Source of the DNA: Lactarius indigo
Taxonomy: Eukaryota; Basidiomycota; Agaricomycetes; Russulales; Russulaceae
Direction of reading: 5' to 3'
DNA: 64,000 nt
NCBI GenBank assembly: GCA_025766275.1
Contig: JAFKAC010000035.1
Coordinates: 496,001 to 560,000, forward strand
Both the position numbers and the translations under genes were made by a program. This document shows positions 1-11,600 of this stretch, one piece after another. The notes beneath the pieces were generated by a model, which did not search any database, was not told where the DNA came from, and was given only the letters and a program-made list of their open reading frames with translations. Each line of letters opens with the position of its first letter. Positions within the stretch are counted from its first letter, which is position 1.

Positions 1-292
1 GGGACGCCTGTGGCAGCACACCTTGAATAAGGACAGGTTTTGCGTTGAGCAACCGCTCGTATCTGTCGAGAGATGTGAGGAAGAAGGCGGCGAAGCCCGG
101 AGAGTCGGTCAGTAGACGGAGGTGTTCCCGCTGAACTGCGTCTCTCGTGCACGGGTTGGTGAGGTCGCCGACGATTAAGAGCAACTTTTGTTTGGCGGTT
201 TCGAGCATCGAAATTGGCGGGCCATCGGTGTCGGGTTGATAGGGTGGAGGAAAGAACTTTGAGGAGGATGGGAACGTGACTGGCTCTGGCAT
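1..292 (-). CDS. Unknown protein, 5' part only
   Basis: This minus-strand reading frame is open from an ATG at 290-292 to the window edge, about 97 codons, with no stop. The first 30 residues are rich in Pro and Ser, then a helical stretch follows (LETAKQKLLLIVGDLTNP). A second in-frame ATG at 208-210 is possible, but the upstream one lies in the same open frame and gives a natural start. I do not recognise the family and assign no function. It is transcribed away from the Axl2-like gene, with only 167 bases between the two start codons. The coding call rests on composition and the clean open frame; the 3' part lies outside the window. Confidence 0.6.
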   Translation of the reverse strand, partial: MPEPVTFPSSSKFFPPPYQPDTDGPPISMLETAKQKLLLIVGDLTNPCTRDAVQREHLRLLTDSPGFAAFFLTSLDRYERLLNAKPVLIQGVLPQAS

Positions 293-459
293 GCAGAGGA
301 GTTTCCTTTTCGAGGTCAGGCTTGTTTCAACACTCCAACTCCCGTCGTCGCTGCGCCGCCGCCAGCCGCCATTCTCGTCGTCGTACTCAACAGCGAGGTC
401 GCTGGACGACACCGCGCCTGTGCCTTTCGGCGTCTCACCTTCCTTCGAATCCCATCCCT
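293..459. promoter_or_regulatory. Compact divergent promoter region
   Basis: Only 167 bases separate the start codons of the unknown minus-strand gene and the plus-strand Axl2-like gene, so both promoters and both 5' leaders must share or overlap this interval, unless one start is upstream of where I placed it. I see no strong TATA box. Confidence 0.4.
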
Positions 460-3225
460 ATGTTCATCGTTCTTTTCTTTCTCTCGGCTCACATCCTCAC
501 CCTTGTGCTCGCCTCCTCCTCGGTTTCTGTGCTCTTCCCGCTCGACAGCCAGCTCCCACCCATCGCCCGTGTCGGCTCCTCGTACTCCTGGAGATTTGCG
601 GAGGGCAGTTTCCTGTCTGAGACGAACGCGTCACTCGTCTACTCGACTTCGCTTCTCCCAGCCTGGCTCGCGTTCGACCCTGCCACTCGGACCTTCAGCG
701 GAACTCCTGCTCAGGAAGACGAGGGTACGCCCCGCATCAAAGTCCTGGCGACAGACCCGGAGACCTCTGACTCTGCGGCCTCTCCCGTCTCGATCTGTGT
801 CACGCCATACCCTGCCCCGGACCTCGCCAAACCTGTTGCCTCGCAGTTCAGACCTGATAATCCCTCGCTCTCGTCTGTCTTTCTGCTCTCAGACCACTCT
901 GCGCTCATGAAGACGGAAATCCCGACACTCCGGATTCCGTCCAGCTGGTCCTTTAGCATTGGCTTCGACGGCAACACATTTACGAGTCCCGATGACACCC
1001 GCTATGCCGCATTGCAGGCCGACGGCTCCCCTCTACCACCCTGGATGGAGTTTGACTCTGACGGGATAACCCTGGACGGCGTGGCCCCTCCTCTGCACAT
1101 ACACCCTACACCCTATTTCCTCGAGCTCGTTTTGCATGCCTCTGACCAGTTCGGCTTCTCCGCTGCATCTGTGCCTTTCAACGTCGTCATCGCGTCCCGT
1201 GAGCTGCACTTGTCCCCTGCAGGTCTCCCTACAATCAACATAACTAAGTCATCGTCCTTCGACATCTTACTCACCTCACCAATAGACTTTGCTGGCGTAT
1301 TTGTCGACAACGCCCCCATTGAACCTAGCGACGTGGCTTCGGTTGTCATTGATACCTCATCGCACAGTTGGATTCACTATGACGCGGGCTCACGTCGGCT
1401 TACCGGGCAGCTCCCTGATGATATTGTCCTCCCTGTCGTCCTCACTACGGTATTCAATCAGACTTTGAACACCCAACTCAAGCTTGCAGCTGTCCCCTCG
1501 TTCTTCTCTCAGGACCCGCTTCCTCCCCTCCTTGCGACACCTGGCAATGACGTGGACTTTAGCTTGTCGGCATTCTTCTCAAACGCTACACAAGGGGAGG
1601 CTGCTGATCTGGTCGCCTCGTTCGATCCCCCGGATGCAGCAACTTACTTGAATCTCGAAACGAACTCTGCTATCTTATCTGGTACAATCCCATCCGGCCA
1701 AAATTATAGTTCCATCGTCGTCTCGTTCACCGCCTACTCTCGTTTGACGCACTCGGTATCGCACACTACTCTATCCATCTCGCTCACTCCCGCAGACTAC
1801 GGACATAGACAACCAACTGCGGGATCGCAGCACCACGCCTCGCGCAAGAAGCTCGCTCTTGGATTGGGAATAGCCTTTGGTCTGCTAGGGGGAATATTTG
1901 GACTTAGCCTACTACTCGCGGCACTCCGCGGTTGTGCGCACCCGCCGGACCCTGCGCTCTCAGGTCCGGCCGCGACGCGTGCAATGACGGAGAACGAACG
2001 ACGGTATTACGGGATCGGGAACGTCTCTCATGACAGCTACGACAATGCAGAGAAGGGCTACACCAATCGACGATGGGGCGATCTGGGTCTCGGACTCTCA
2101 CGTACGATGACGCGCGTGTCCTCGGGCTCCGACCAGCGCGCGTTAGCCAGCCCGGGCCAGCTCAGCAAAGCCGAATTTATGGGCCGTATCCGCGCGACGG
2201 TGCGCAAAGTCAGCGACCGCTACCGCCCTGCAAAAAAGTCGTCCATCGGGCGGCCGGTGCTCGTGCAAGAAGCAGGCGACCCGCATGGACTCGGCACGCC
2301 GGCGATCCCCTCTCTTGTGGGCTATGAGCCTGTGGGCTACTCGGGCACCGCGTCAAGCCTGCGTGGCTCTCCGTCGTCGTCGACCGGTGACCGATCCATC
2401 CCACAGCGGCGCGCGGACTTTGCACCTCCGCGTCCGCCTCAGCCCACCGTCGCGCCAGTAGCACGGCGCTCGCTGGATTCAGTCGTGTCACTGGCATCGG
2501 ATTCGTCTACGCGCTCGCACGCGGCAGAGGCGGTCGTGCAGCGTGCCGCCCGCGCGCGGAGCGTGCGCAGTGTGCGTAGCGTGGGCGGCTACCCATACCC
2601 ACATGCGGACGGCAGCGGTGGTGCACGCGCGCGGATGGTGCCGTTTACGGCTGGGCGGGCGCTCGCGCCGCGTGAGGCAGGGCCAGGAGCACCCCCGCCG
2701 GCGCGCGCGTCGAGTCTGAGCGCAAGCGTGGTGCGCGTAGTGGGGGCGCCGGCGCTGACGGGTGGGCACGGGGCGGGAGAAGTGGACGAACTAGACGTGG
2801 GGATGCAATACGTGCGGGCGTTGGGAGAGGACGCTGTCGGACGAGAGGCGTCGGGGTCGTTCTCATCGCTTGAGTCTTCTCACCCGGCGCGGTCGAGCAT
2901 CGGGAGCGGGGGACGGGGCGGCGGTAGAGAGGTGCTGCGGGTGCTTGTGCGCGTCGGAGAGCGCTTCCGGTTCAGGCTGCCCGTGCGTGCCGGCGCTGGC
3001 GCTGGTGTGGGCGGTCTTTTTGCGCGGCGGGTGTCGGGGGAGCTGCTACCAGCGTTCCTCTACGCAGACTTGGACGTCGCGCGGGGGGACAGGCACAGAG
3101 ACACGGTGAAATTCTGGGGCGTGCCGCGGGCGGACGACGTTGGGGAGGTGCATGTGGGGGTGTACAGTGGGGACGGTATGTGCGTGGCACAGGCGGTGAT
3201 CGAGGTTCTCGTGCGTAGCGGCTAA
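460..3225 (+). CDS. Axl2-like cadherin-fold membrane protein
   Basis: A single-exon gene of about 921 residues. The frame is open from 322, but the ATG at 460 starts a clean signal peptide (MFIVLFFLSAHILTLVLASS), so I chose it. Then come dystroglycan/cadherin-like (CADG) repeats of the yeast Axl2 type, visible as P-PIARVGSSYSWRF and LPAWLAFDPATRTFSGTP near residues 30-85, with a second LPPWMEFD copy near 190. One transmembrane helix lies at about 464-490. The long intracellular tail is Ser/Pro/Arg-rich and ends in another beta-rich segment (VGERFRFRLPVR, VKFWGVPRADDVGEVHVGVY) that looks like a further CADG-type module. In yeast Axl2 marks bud sites and interacts with septin and polarity machinery; a role in hyphal polarity or septation is inference. 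High GC with strong G/C third-base use in the tail. Confidence 0.8.
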   Translation: MFIVLFFLSAHILTLVLASSSVSVLFPLDSQLPPIARVGSSYSWRFAEGSFLSETNASLVYSTSLLPAWLAFDPATRTFSGTPAQEDEGTPRIKVLATDPETSDSAASPVSICVTPYPAPDLAKPVASQFRPDNPSLSSVFLLSDHSALMKTEIPTLRIPSSWSFSIGFDGNTFTSPDDTRYAALQADGSPLPPWMEFDSDGITLDGVAPPLHIHPTPYFLELVLHASDQFGFSAASVPFNVVIASRELHLSPAGLPTINITKSSSFDILLTSPIDFAGVFVDNAPIEPSDVASVVIDTSSHSWIHYDAGSRRLTGQLPDDIVLPVVLTTVFNQTLNTQLKLAAVPSFFSQDPLPPLLATPGNDVDFSLSAFFSNATQGEAADLVASFDPPDAATYLNLETNSAILSGTIPSGQNYSSIVVSFTAYSRLTHSVSHTTLSISLTPADYGHRQPTAGSQHHASRKKLALGLGIAFGLLGGIFGLSLLLAALRGCAHPPDPALSGPAATRAMTENERRYYGIGNVSHDSYDNAEKGYTNRRWGDLGLGLSRTMTRVSSGSDQRALASPGQLSKAEFMGRIRATVRKVSDRYRPAKKSSIGRPVLVQEAGDPHGLGTPAIPSLVGYEPVGYSGTASSLRGSPSSSTGDRSIPQRRADFAPPRPPQPTVAPVARRSLDSVVSLASDSSTRSHAAEAVVQRAARARSVRSVRSVGGYPYPHADGSGGARARMVPFTAGRALAPREAGPGAPPPARASSLSASVVRVVGAPALTGGHGAGEVDELDVGMQYVRALGEDAVGREASGSFSSLESSHPARSSIGSGGRGGGREVLRVLVRVGERFRFRLPVRAGAGAGVGGLFARRVSGELLPAFLYADLDVARGDRHRDTVKFWGVPRADDVGEVHVGVYSGDGMCVAQAVIEVLVRSG

Positions 3226-3496
3226 AAGAGACAGACTATAGCGGTGCTGGTTTGTACGATTGATAGAGACACGCGTAACTTAATTGAGCGAAACGAACAC
3301 GTTGACCGGGCATGCGCGACACGGGAAACAAGGCTACAGGTGATTAATTTTGCGAAAGCAGGACCGTGTGTCAATCGATGGGTCGCAGAATGCAAGAAAG
3401 AATGGGGTATGGCATGCCCGCTGCCCAGTCTATTATCCCCCGTACAATTACCTCCTTCCCCCTTCCACCCACCGCTGCCCTTTCCTAATTCCCAAA

Positions 3497-3885
3497 TCAT
3501 GATTTCCAAACGAGAATCGCGAGCGAGCCGATGTAAAAATAGATGAAGTGTTTGGTTTCTGTTACGAAGGAAAAAACGGCGTTAGCAGGAGGACAGACGC
3601 GATAGACGCGTGCATACCATGAGTCACATAGCTCCCAAAGTTTTTGCCAACGACGACGTGCCAGGTGGGCCCATGGCGTCGGTCGAACTCCTTCTTGATC
3701 TGCGCAGCGATGTCCTTCTCGATGTTGAACTTTTCGAGGGCAGCCGAGGCCACGTCGACGCTCTCCTGCTGCATCTCATCGCTCATGTCGACGTTCTTAA
3801 TGATCGCCTTGGGGCCCGCTGCGCCAGCTGCGCCGCCGATGCCGGCGTCGGTGGAAGTGGAGGTGGTGTCGAGTTTCTCTGACAT
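3497..3885 (-). CDS. Dynein light chain, LC8 type
   Basis: Two exons on the minus strand: 3618-3885 and 3497-3558, with a 59-base GT-AG intron (3559-3617). The product is 109 residues. LC8 is a homodimeric hub that binds the dynein intermediate chain and many other partners. After a 25-residue Thr/Gly/Ala-rich N-terminal extension the family sequence is clear: [52 protein letters not shown]. The second exon supplies [20 protein letters not shown], the last beta strands; without splicing the frame runs into unrelated residues. The intron splits the Glu codon after THE-. Length is slightly more than the usual 85-95 because of the extension. Very sure of family and gene model. Confidence 0.95.
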
Positions 3886-6830
3886 GGATGTATGTATGTG
3901 AGACTCTGGTTATAGAGATAAGAGAGGAGAGAGAGAGCGTTGCGGTCGCGTTTGTTGCGTTTAAGAAGGTCGTGGCTGGCGTTCACGTGGTGCTGTGCTC
4001 ATCCTCCTCCCGCTCGGTCTCGGTGGACGGGCATTACAGTATACCCACGTTCACCTCACATCCACACGGCCGAAGACCCCCCAGCCATGCACCCAACATC
4101 CAATTTGTCCGCGGTCAACCTTATGTCCTCCCGCTTTCGGCTCGAACACCTTAAATACAACTTGCTGCCATCTCTCCATGTGCCCTCTTCCGACTCTCTC
4201 TCGCTCTCAGTGTCCCATTTTTAGATGTGAAACTTCCGCCCAGTCCTCTCCGACGACTCCTCATCCAGCATGTCGAATTACCTGCGCAGTTGAAATAAAA
4301 ATAAGTTCGGTCTTTCCATGCACCGTTTGGCCGTCTTCCATTCTCCATTCTCTCTCTCTCTCCAAGCCAAGTCCCTTCCGCGCCCACAGCTCGCGCGAGT
4401 CCGCGTGCTTTCCTTGCAGTCACCAGCTGTCCGTCATGACATCACGATACACGTGCTCCCCATCGCGCGTGGACCACTCGTGTGTCCCGTCCAGCTGGCA
4501 AGCGAGCCGTCTATGTTCGAACCCGATGCTCGGCGATGGGGAGATTAAATGAACCCACAGCGACGCGTGATTTTCCCCCTCCCTCCTCGACCTCTCCCGC
4601 TTCTTCCTTTTCATTTTTGTCACTCGGCCTTGCTAACGCCCCAGAATGAGCTCATGTCCGGGCTCATCTAGGTTTACCTTCCCACTCCTTTCTTTTCCTC
4701 GAAACAATCTTCTCACTTTCATTGTCCTTTTTCTCAAGCATGTTATCAAGCATGCCGTGGAGATGCCGCCCCAGCGCATGCAATTCATTATCACCGTGAT
4801 CCTAGGACGCCCATTTCCCTGCGGCTTTCCCCAGTTGGCGGGCATCATGTGTGCAGTAGTCCATGTGTCCCGTGCCCGGCCAGCCAGCCGCCGGGAAGAA
4901 AAAAAAACATACACATGCTACGAGCAAACACGACTTTAGTCACGAACATGCTGACAATGCTGGTGCAGATGGTTCCTTCATTTGCCGCAGCTCCTAATCT
5001 GCTTCCGTTGGCGCACTGTACCACGCGATCCCTCCCGTGCAGGCGCGCGGCTCTTTGGCAGCCATTCGGTCTTCTCGGCAGAGAAGGAAAATGGGTGTGG
5101 CGTGTAACGAATCGATGTGTGATGTGATGGGAGGGGTGGAGAGAGGGCAGCGTGGGGAAGCCGCATCGCTGTTGTGGGAGCTGATGTGCTCGCTCTTCCG
5201 AGGAGTCCGCCTCCACCAGCATACTGCATACGCATGCCCTTTCCCCTTCCACCCACCACGCCATGCCATCATCACTGCGTCACCTGCTCGTGCGCGTGGC
5301 CCACACGGCACGAACGGCAGATGTGCCTGCCTGCCTACCGCCGCCACTTGGCCTCGCTTTGGTTAGGCAGGGTAGTGCGGCGATGCGTCCCTACCATCGC
5401 AGTAGACTCTGGTGCCACAGGTGCCTGCTTGGCCACTAGTAGTCGATGCGCGCCGTGCGTATCGTCCTTTACTTGATATATACTTTTAGATCATTGTGCT
5501 TAACCAACTACACTCACATACTTGCTCTCCCAAGCGCTGTGGCGCTTCCATCATACATATGTTATCCTCGTCGTACGTCTAGGTAAAAAGTCCCGGACGC
5601 GCGATTCTTTCGCACGCTGGGCCTGTCTGCGCAACTGAAGTTACGTCCGTCCAACTCGCCTTCCGATTTGATGAAGACAATCTGATAATAATCAAGATTT
5701 TGGTGGTTTTCCATTTCTGTACATTTTGTCCACCTTTTTTTTCAACTCACAGTAACTAACTCGGCGCCAAGTGAGAGCGATGATCATGACCTACGCAACG
5801 TATTGGCATTGACGTTGGCGTGGAGCCCCCATCAAACCCAATGGTACCTACGCTAAGCCATCCGTAACCAAATCCCAATAATAGAAAGGGAAAGCACAGT
5901 AGACCTGACTCGGAATCATGATGGCCGCTTCTTCTTCATCTCGTACTTATCGTACTTAGCGCTAACTGGATGTTGTCTTATCATCACGCGTGGCGGCGCT
6001 GAGCGACCGAATGTGGGGGAGCCTGAGAAGATGGGGTGGACCCGGACGATGGGGCACACTGTTAATTTACCAGTGTTTACGGCAGAGGCGTAAAAATGGG
6101 GACGGCGACGGAATCTTGCAATCATACCAGGTTCGTTCCGTCCGGTGAGTTAACTATGTAACCAAAGGCCGACGACGACGCGACCTCGTTAATGATGACA
6201 GAAAGGGGGTAGAAACACCTCTAATGGGCCGCACAGGGCATCACCGCCGGTGGTTGTGCGGTAACATCAGTCGCTATCAATAGGTTACGGACGTTAGGGC
6301 GGGGGGGGAGGCGCGGAATCATGATCACGGAGGTAAGTTGACGGAGAAGACGGAGTTTGTTGCTGGGGCCGGGGAGGCTTCGTTTGTGTGGTAAGTTAGC
6401 ATGGTTGTGGGTAACACGGCGATAACGCAAGCGCCCGTGTGAGAAATAAGGAAAAGCATAAGTTATCATGACAACATGTTGAGTGGAGAGGACATAAACT
6501 TGCACTCATGGTATGGGAACAGAAGCAGCTGGGGATGAATGAAGGGTCGTAGTTACTATAGGACGCAGGCACAGTGTATGTAAAGAGCTGGAGGAAATGA
6601 TACGCGAGGGAAGGGAGAACAAACAAAAACTTGGCCATATGGTAAGTTACTGAAAAAAGTGACGAGAACGATGGCTGTAATGGGATTAATAGGGTATATC
6701 GGAGAGATAAGGGCGGACGTCTCATAATACAGTACGAACGTGAGTTTGCATGTTGCATGAACAAAAGATGCCGTTTGCGAACCGAGGATGAGAAAAATGG
6801 AAAATGAGAAAGAAAATGAGGGCAGGGTCG
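3886..6830. other. Intergenic region, no gene seen
   Basis: About 2.9 kb between the start of the dynein light-chain gene and the 3' end of the Zn2Cys6 gene. It holds pyrimidine-rich stretches (4180-4420) and several short open frames on both strands with no splice logic, family motif or consistent codon use. It presumably contains the dynein promoter and the 3' untranslated region of the next gene. I found no tRNA and no repeat of note. Confidence 0.5.
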
Positions 6831-8625
6831 TTAACGGCAGAACGCGCGGCCGCGCTCCACCCTGGACAATGTGCCTGCTGCGATTGTGCTCGTTGCGTAT
6901 GTGGGAACCGCACTATCGCCCTCGCTCGTCACGGACTGCACTCCGCTGCGCTGTCGCCCGAGGAAGTGGGGGCGGCGTTGGCGGCAGGCGGGTATGATCG
7001 TGGTCGCGGTGCAGCGGATCTGGGCTGCGCGCGCTAATAGGCGGAGTCTGCGGCGGTGGCTGCTGCTGCTGTTGCGCGGCCTGCTGTTGCAGAAGATGTT
7101 GGGGTGGTGACGAAGACGAAGGACGGCGGCCGCTGGGCCTTGGAGAGTGGTGCAGAGGCGCAGGCGCTCGCCCAGCGGGGTGAGCGTCTGCGCGTGGGAG
7201 TTTTTTGTCTGCTGGTGTGGTGGTTGCAGCGGCTGCTGCAGCTGAGGCGGAGGAGGAGGCGCGTACGACTGGTGCACGGATTCTCCGTGTCGTTGTTGCT
7301 GCTGCTGCTCCCGGTCTCGGTCTCGGTCCCGATCCCTGTCGCGCTCGCGCTCGCGGTGCAGGCTTCTCTGAGGCAATGGCCCCGGCGGTAGCGGGCCGTC
7401 GAAAGGCACCGGCCCGTTCGCGAGCGACGCGAGAGGAGGCAGAGCCGTCCTGCCCGGAGGCGAGTTGGGCGTACGCAGTGATAGCGGGGAACCATAGTCC
7501 TGCGCTGTCGCCCCGGGGCCGACTGCGCGGGAGGGCCCTGCGAGCCCCGCCGGCGTCTGGCCGGGTATAATGGGCGGCGATAGGGGGTGGTACGGCACCT
7601 GTGGAGCAGGTCCGGGTCCCTGGGCGCGATGACCCGCGGCAGATGACGCCGCTCCGAGCGGACGTGAGGACGACTGTTGTTGGTGTTGGTGCTGTTGGTG
7701 AGGTGATGATTCGGGGCACGGTGGCGCAGCCAAGCCAGTCGAGGGCTGTGCACACGACAGCATGGCTTCAAGGCGATCCACACGGATCTTTAGCTCGTCG
7801 TATTCGGCGCGGCTCACGTACTTGTCACTACAGGAATCACACGTTGTTTACGTTCAGTCAGTTTTTTTTCTCAAGCGGGGAAGAGCGGGAAGCGAGAGGT
7901 GAAGGGGCCACACTTACACTGGCTCAATGACATGCCATTGACACTTGTTTTGATCGCCGCGACGGATACAAGGTGTGCAGGGATGCGCTCTGTGGGATCC
8001 CGCGCAATTCAGAAGGCGTTTAGCTCCGGGGTTAAAGGTAGCGAGCTCCTTACCTGTCGCACTTAATTTTACGTCGCTTGCATTCTTTGGCCCACGTGAT
8101 GCATAGCATGGAGGGCGGAAAGTGGAGTCACGTCACGAGAGCCGATGCGAGCGTGGAAAGAATGACGACACGATATCAGATGGCCGTCAAGTAGGAAGCG
8201 AGCGGCGGAAAGTGCGACTGACCCGTGCAACTGAGAGCCTGCCGGCGCCGCTTCTGTTTCGGGCGGGCAGCTTGCTCGCTATCTCCGTCCCCATCCGAGT
8301 CCGCAATGATTCCCGAGTGCGCAGAAGCGTGCGCGGGTGGCGGCAGAAACTCGAGACGAGGTATACCCGCGCTTGGGCCCGCGGAGAAAGCTGGTCCTGG
8401 TGGCTGCGACTGCCGCAGCTGATGGTTCGAATGGTAACGTTCGTTGAGCTGCTGCACATCTGACTGAGGAGGGAGAAAGTGACGGATCGAAGGTAGAGAG
8501 GTCGGCGAGGGTCGTGAACCGGCTGTGGAAGAGGTATGGCTAGGCGTTCTCCTGGTGGGGGATGGAGAACGGTCCTTGCGCTTGAGTGACTGGGTAACAA
8601 TAGGAGGGGGCTTGGGGGCATCCAT
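6831..8625 (-). CDS. Zn2Cys6 binuclear cluster transcription factor
   Basis: Four exons on the minus strand: 8223-8625, 8054-8084, 7918-7989 and 6831-7827, all with GT-AG introns whose phases agree. The start is ATG 8623-8625 (MDAPKPPP); an upstream in-frame ATG at 8709 exists. The zinc cluster is assembled across three exons at residues 133-161: CTECKRRKIKC, then CTPCIRRGDQNKC, which is the CX2CX6CX5CX2CX8C pattern of Gal4-type DNA-binding domains. A short helix follows (AEYDELKIRVDRLEAML), the usual dimerisation element. The remainder is disordered, rich in Pro, Gln, Ser and an Arg-Asp repeat. No fungal_trans middle domain is visible. The C-terminal frame is uncertain: all three frames stay open for long stretches and the end given here (about 500 residues) may be wrong. 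Target genes cannot be inferred. Confidence 0.85.
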
Positions 8626-11600
8626 GGAAGCGACTAGTAGTAGAGCACCGCTGGGATCAGCACCATAAGGCGGGCGATGATCAGGCGGGGAAAAGGATAG
8701 GTGCAGCACTCGGGGAACTAGATATAGGGAGACGAGCTGGGGGGCACATAATACATATGACAGGTAAAGATGAAGCGGAGGTTCGGACGAGGATTTTTCG
8801 TGTTGTAAGGAATGAAAGAGATTTGATCACTGACCATAAAGAGGCGCCAGGACACCGGCCACAATTAAGGAGTCATTGGAAACCTGTGCAGGCAATCCGA
8901 TACTGTAGAGATTATGTTCATTCTCGGCTTGGGTGTCAGTCAGCGTAGCGCAGTCAGATTGGTTCGTCGGCGTATCGCGAGCCATTAAGAGGATGCGAAG
9001 CTCGTGATTCCCGTACAATAATTCCTTTGAGCAGTTTCCTCGGAATCAACTCGATGAATGGCACAAGAGAGAACATGCCGGCGCCAGCGTTCAATTCGAT
9101 TCCGGGAATTTAATAGCGTAAACCCAACAAGACGTTAACGTTCAGCTCAGGTTCATTCCCCGTACAGCAACTTGCAGGTCGACAGGTGGAGAGATTCAAG
9201 ATAAGATCTTGTCGGCTCTTGCCGCACAAGTCCACAAAACAAAAGTTTGATACTCTCTAACGACGGTCAACGTGTCCGCGCATCTCCGTTTTCTCCCCAT
9301 ACCATACCAGACTATACCCATTTCATCAAGACCTGCCCACACGGATCATTTATCCCCCGGTTGTCCGTGTTAACTTTATGACATAACTTAGGCTCGCCTA
9401 ACCGTACCTCACGTTCTTCATTCATCTCGCCCTCTGTTGCCTTTTCCTCTCCTCTCCCTTTCCGAAATATAGTATGCAAGTTCCTTTTTCGGTCATGCGT
9501 GGTTTTCTTTCGGACCACATCGTATCCAACCGTTATGACAGAGGTCACACTGTAAGGGATCGGATTCGCCACATTTCTGCTCACTCGCCCATTTCGAGGC
9601 GTTTACGAGAGTGTTTGGCGCATGCTCCCACAGGGCCAGCGCGGACATTTCACAAAGAGTTTCATTTATTGCCCAAAATAGGGACTACGGGCCCGTATCT
9701 CAGCCATGCGTGTATCAGCTGAATGCCTTCCGTACACACACTTACTGCATGACCACGGCCTCTTGCGGGCCTGCAGGCACTCATTTCACAGACATTGAGG
9801 CTACAGAGCGGACGGCTGCTGCAGCGCGGGGAACACGTTCTGTACTAAAATCCGCCTCCGCCGAGCAACTGATCGGGCCCACGCATGGCGAGTCATCGAT
9901 AATCAGATCGAGAGTCAGGCAGCCAAAAAAGAAAGAAAAAAAATTGTCGCTTTGTTGCGAGCCAGGCGGTGCTCTGAGCCCCCGCCACAGTACCCAACCT
10001 TGCACGCGGCCGGAACTGGCGAGGTGGCACATCTCCGCATCGCTCACCTGACCAACGCCTCCTTCTCAGGCCTCAGGTCCCATGAGTGCATAATGTCCGG
10101 GCGCGCTTTCTGCGGCGCTATCTGCGTGGGCTTATACTGGGCTTATTCGGTGTCACTTAGGACCGCATCATCCGTTGCGCGCTCGATGGGTTGCGGCACC
10201 GTTCCTTCGGTTACGATACCGTGTTCCTGAACCCCTACCATACACTCACGACATCTGACTCATTAGACGCCCCCCAACGTACCCACACTTTATTTCTTCT
10301 TCCTTATTTATTATTATTGTTTTAAATTTTTATCTTTAAGTTTTTGCAGCGGTTTTACTTATATGGCGCGCGTTGCTCGCGCGTTTGAGATCGGTAAAGA
10401 TACTGTATCGGGGATCAGCGCGCGATCCTCGGCGTTGAACTATGTCGCGTTTACTGCGTGATCACCGAGTGGGGAACCATCTCGCCATGGAAACACGGGC
10501 CCCACCCGCAGCTTTACCGCACATATTGCGGATGGACTATGATGAAGTTCGGAATTGTGGCGAGAGCGATTTCCCCGACAACGCACCTCGTTGGTCGCGC
10601 CACGATTGGGACAATCAGGGTTCTCGCTGTCTACATGTTTGTCTTTCCGTGTGGGTTTGGGGGGGGGAGAGGGCGAAGGAAGTGCGATCAGCTCCTGCCA
10701 CTCTCGGTGTATGGCTGTGATACGTGCACAACAAGGCTGTCAGAAAGAGCGAGCCACCCGTTAGCTAGACAGGCAGCGCGCATTCATAACTTACATTGAC
10801 AACAACGCGTTTTCCAAATGTTGGGCTGAAGGTTGATTATAATCAGCCAGCCACCACCACGGGGACTGCACGACCTGCATGTGTACTGTATATAGATAAA
10901 TTTTGAAAGTGGCATCGATCGTCGATAATGCGGTTGCAAAAGACGTGTACGGAGCATCTACGGGCCACACAACTTAAGGATAGAAGGACGTCATTTGAAA
11001 TGGTCACTCTTGAGCCGCAGCACGGGGATAACGGCCTTCGGCGACAGTATGAAAGGGAGATAGTACAATGCGCTCACTTGCACAGGTGGCCTAAGTGAGT
11101 AAGACTCGACCCATATTTGAAATGAGACGGAAGCGAACCACCTCGCTAATCATGGTCATGAAACGAGATGACTCCACTGCACAGCTGACGCCTGTATGGC
11201 TGCCTGTGAACGAGCTGGTTGAGGTGAGTACGAAGATGAGACGATAGCCAGCAAACACCGACGAGCTCAGCGATTCGATCGATCCATAAAAGGATGTGCG
11301 GCTTATTTCGGGATAAATCGCGCTGCGAGCGTCGCTACCGTGGGGCGGCTGTAATCTCACCGGACGACGATTTATTAGAAGGGTGGGTCGATCGATGGGT
11401 TGTGTACGGGAGAACAGCTGTTCCAAAAGTAAAGCCAGGAAGAACGGGCCAGGACGAGTGAGGCAAAGCGGAGTCAATCGCGGTACGGAGACGAACGGGA
11501 AACGGCGTTCAGAGCTAGCGTGAGCCTAGCAGGCGAAGTGGTGAATAAAATTTCCACCGCCCCACGTACGTGTGTTGCACAGGGTAAGGTATGTCGTCGC

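Noticed and set aside
6913..7783. Two further long minus-strand ORFs (280 and 249 codons) overlapping the Zn2Cys6 gene.
   Set aside because: They are shadows of the GC-rich fourth exon; only the third frame is continuous with the zinc-cluster exons. Their downstream parts are kept as a question in the findings.
9611..10051. 146-codon plus-strand ORF.
   Set aside because: No motif and mixed composition in a gene-poor spacer; no evidence beyond length.
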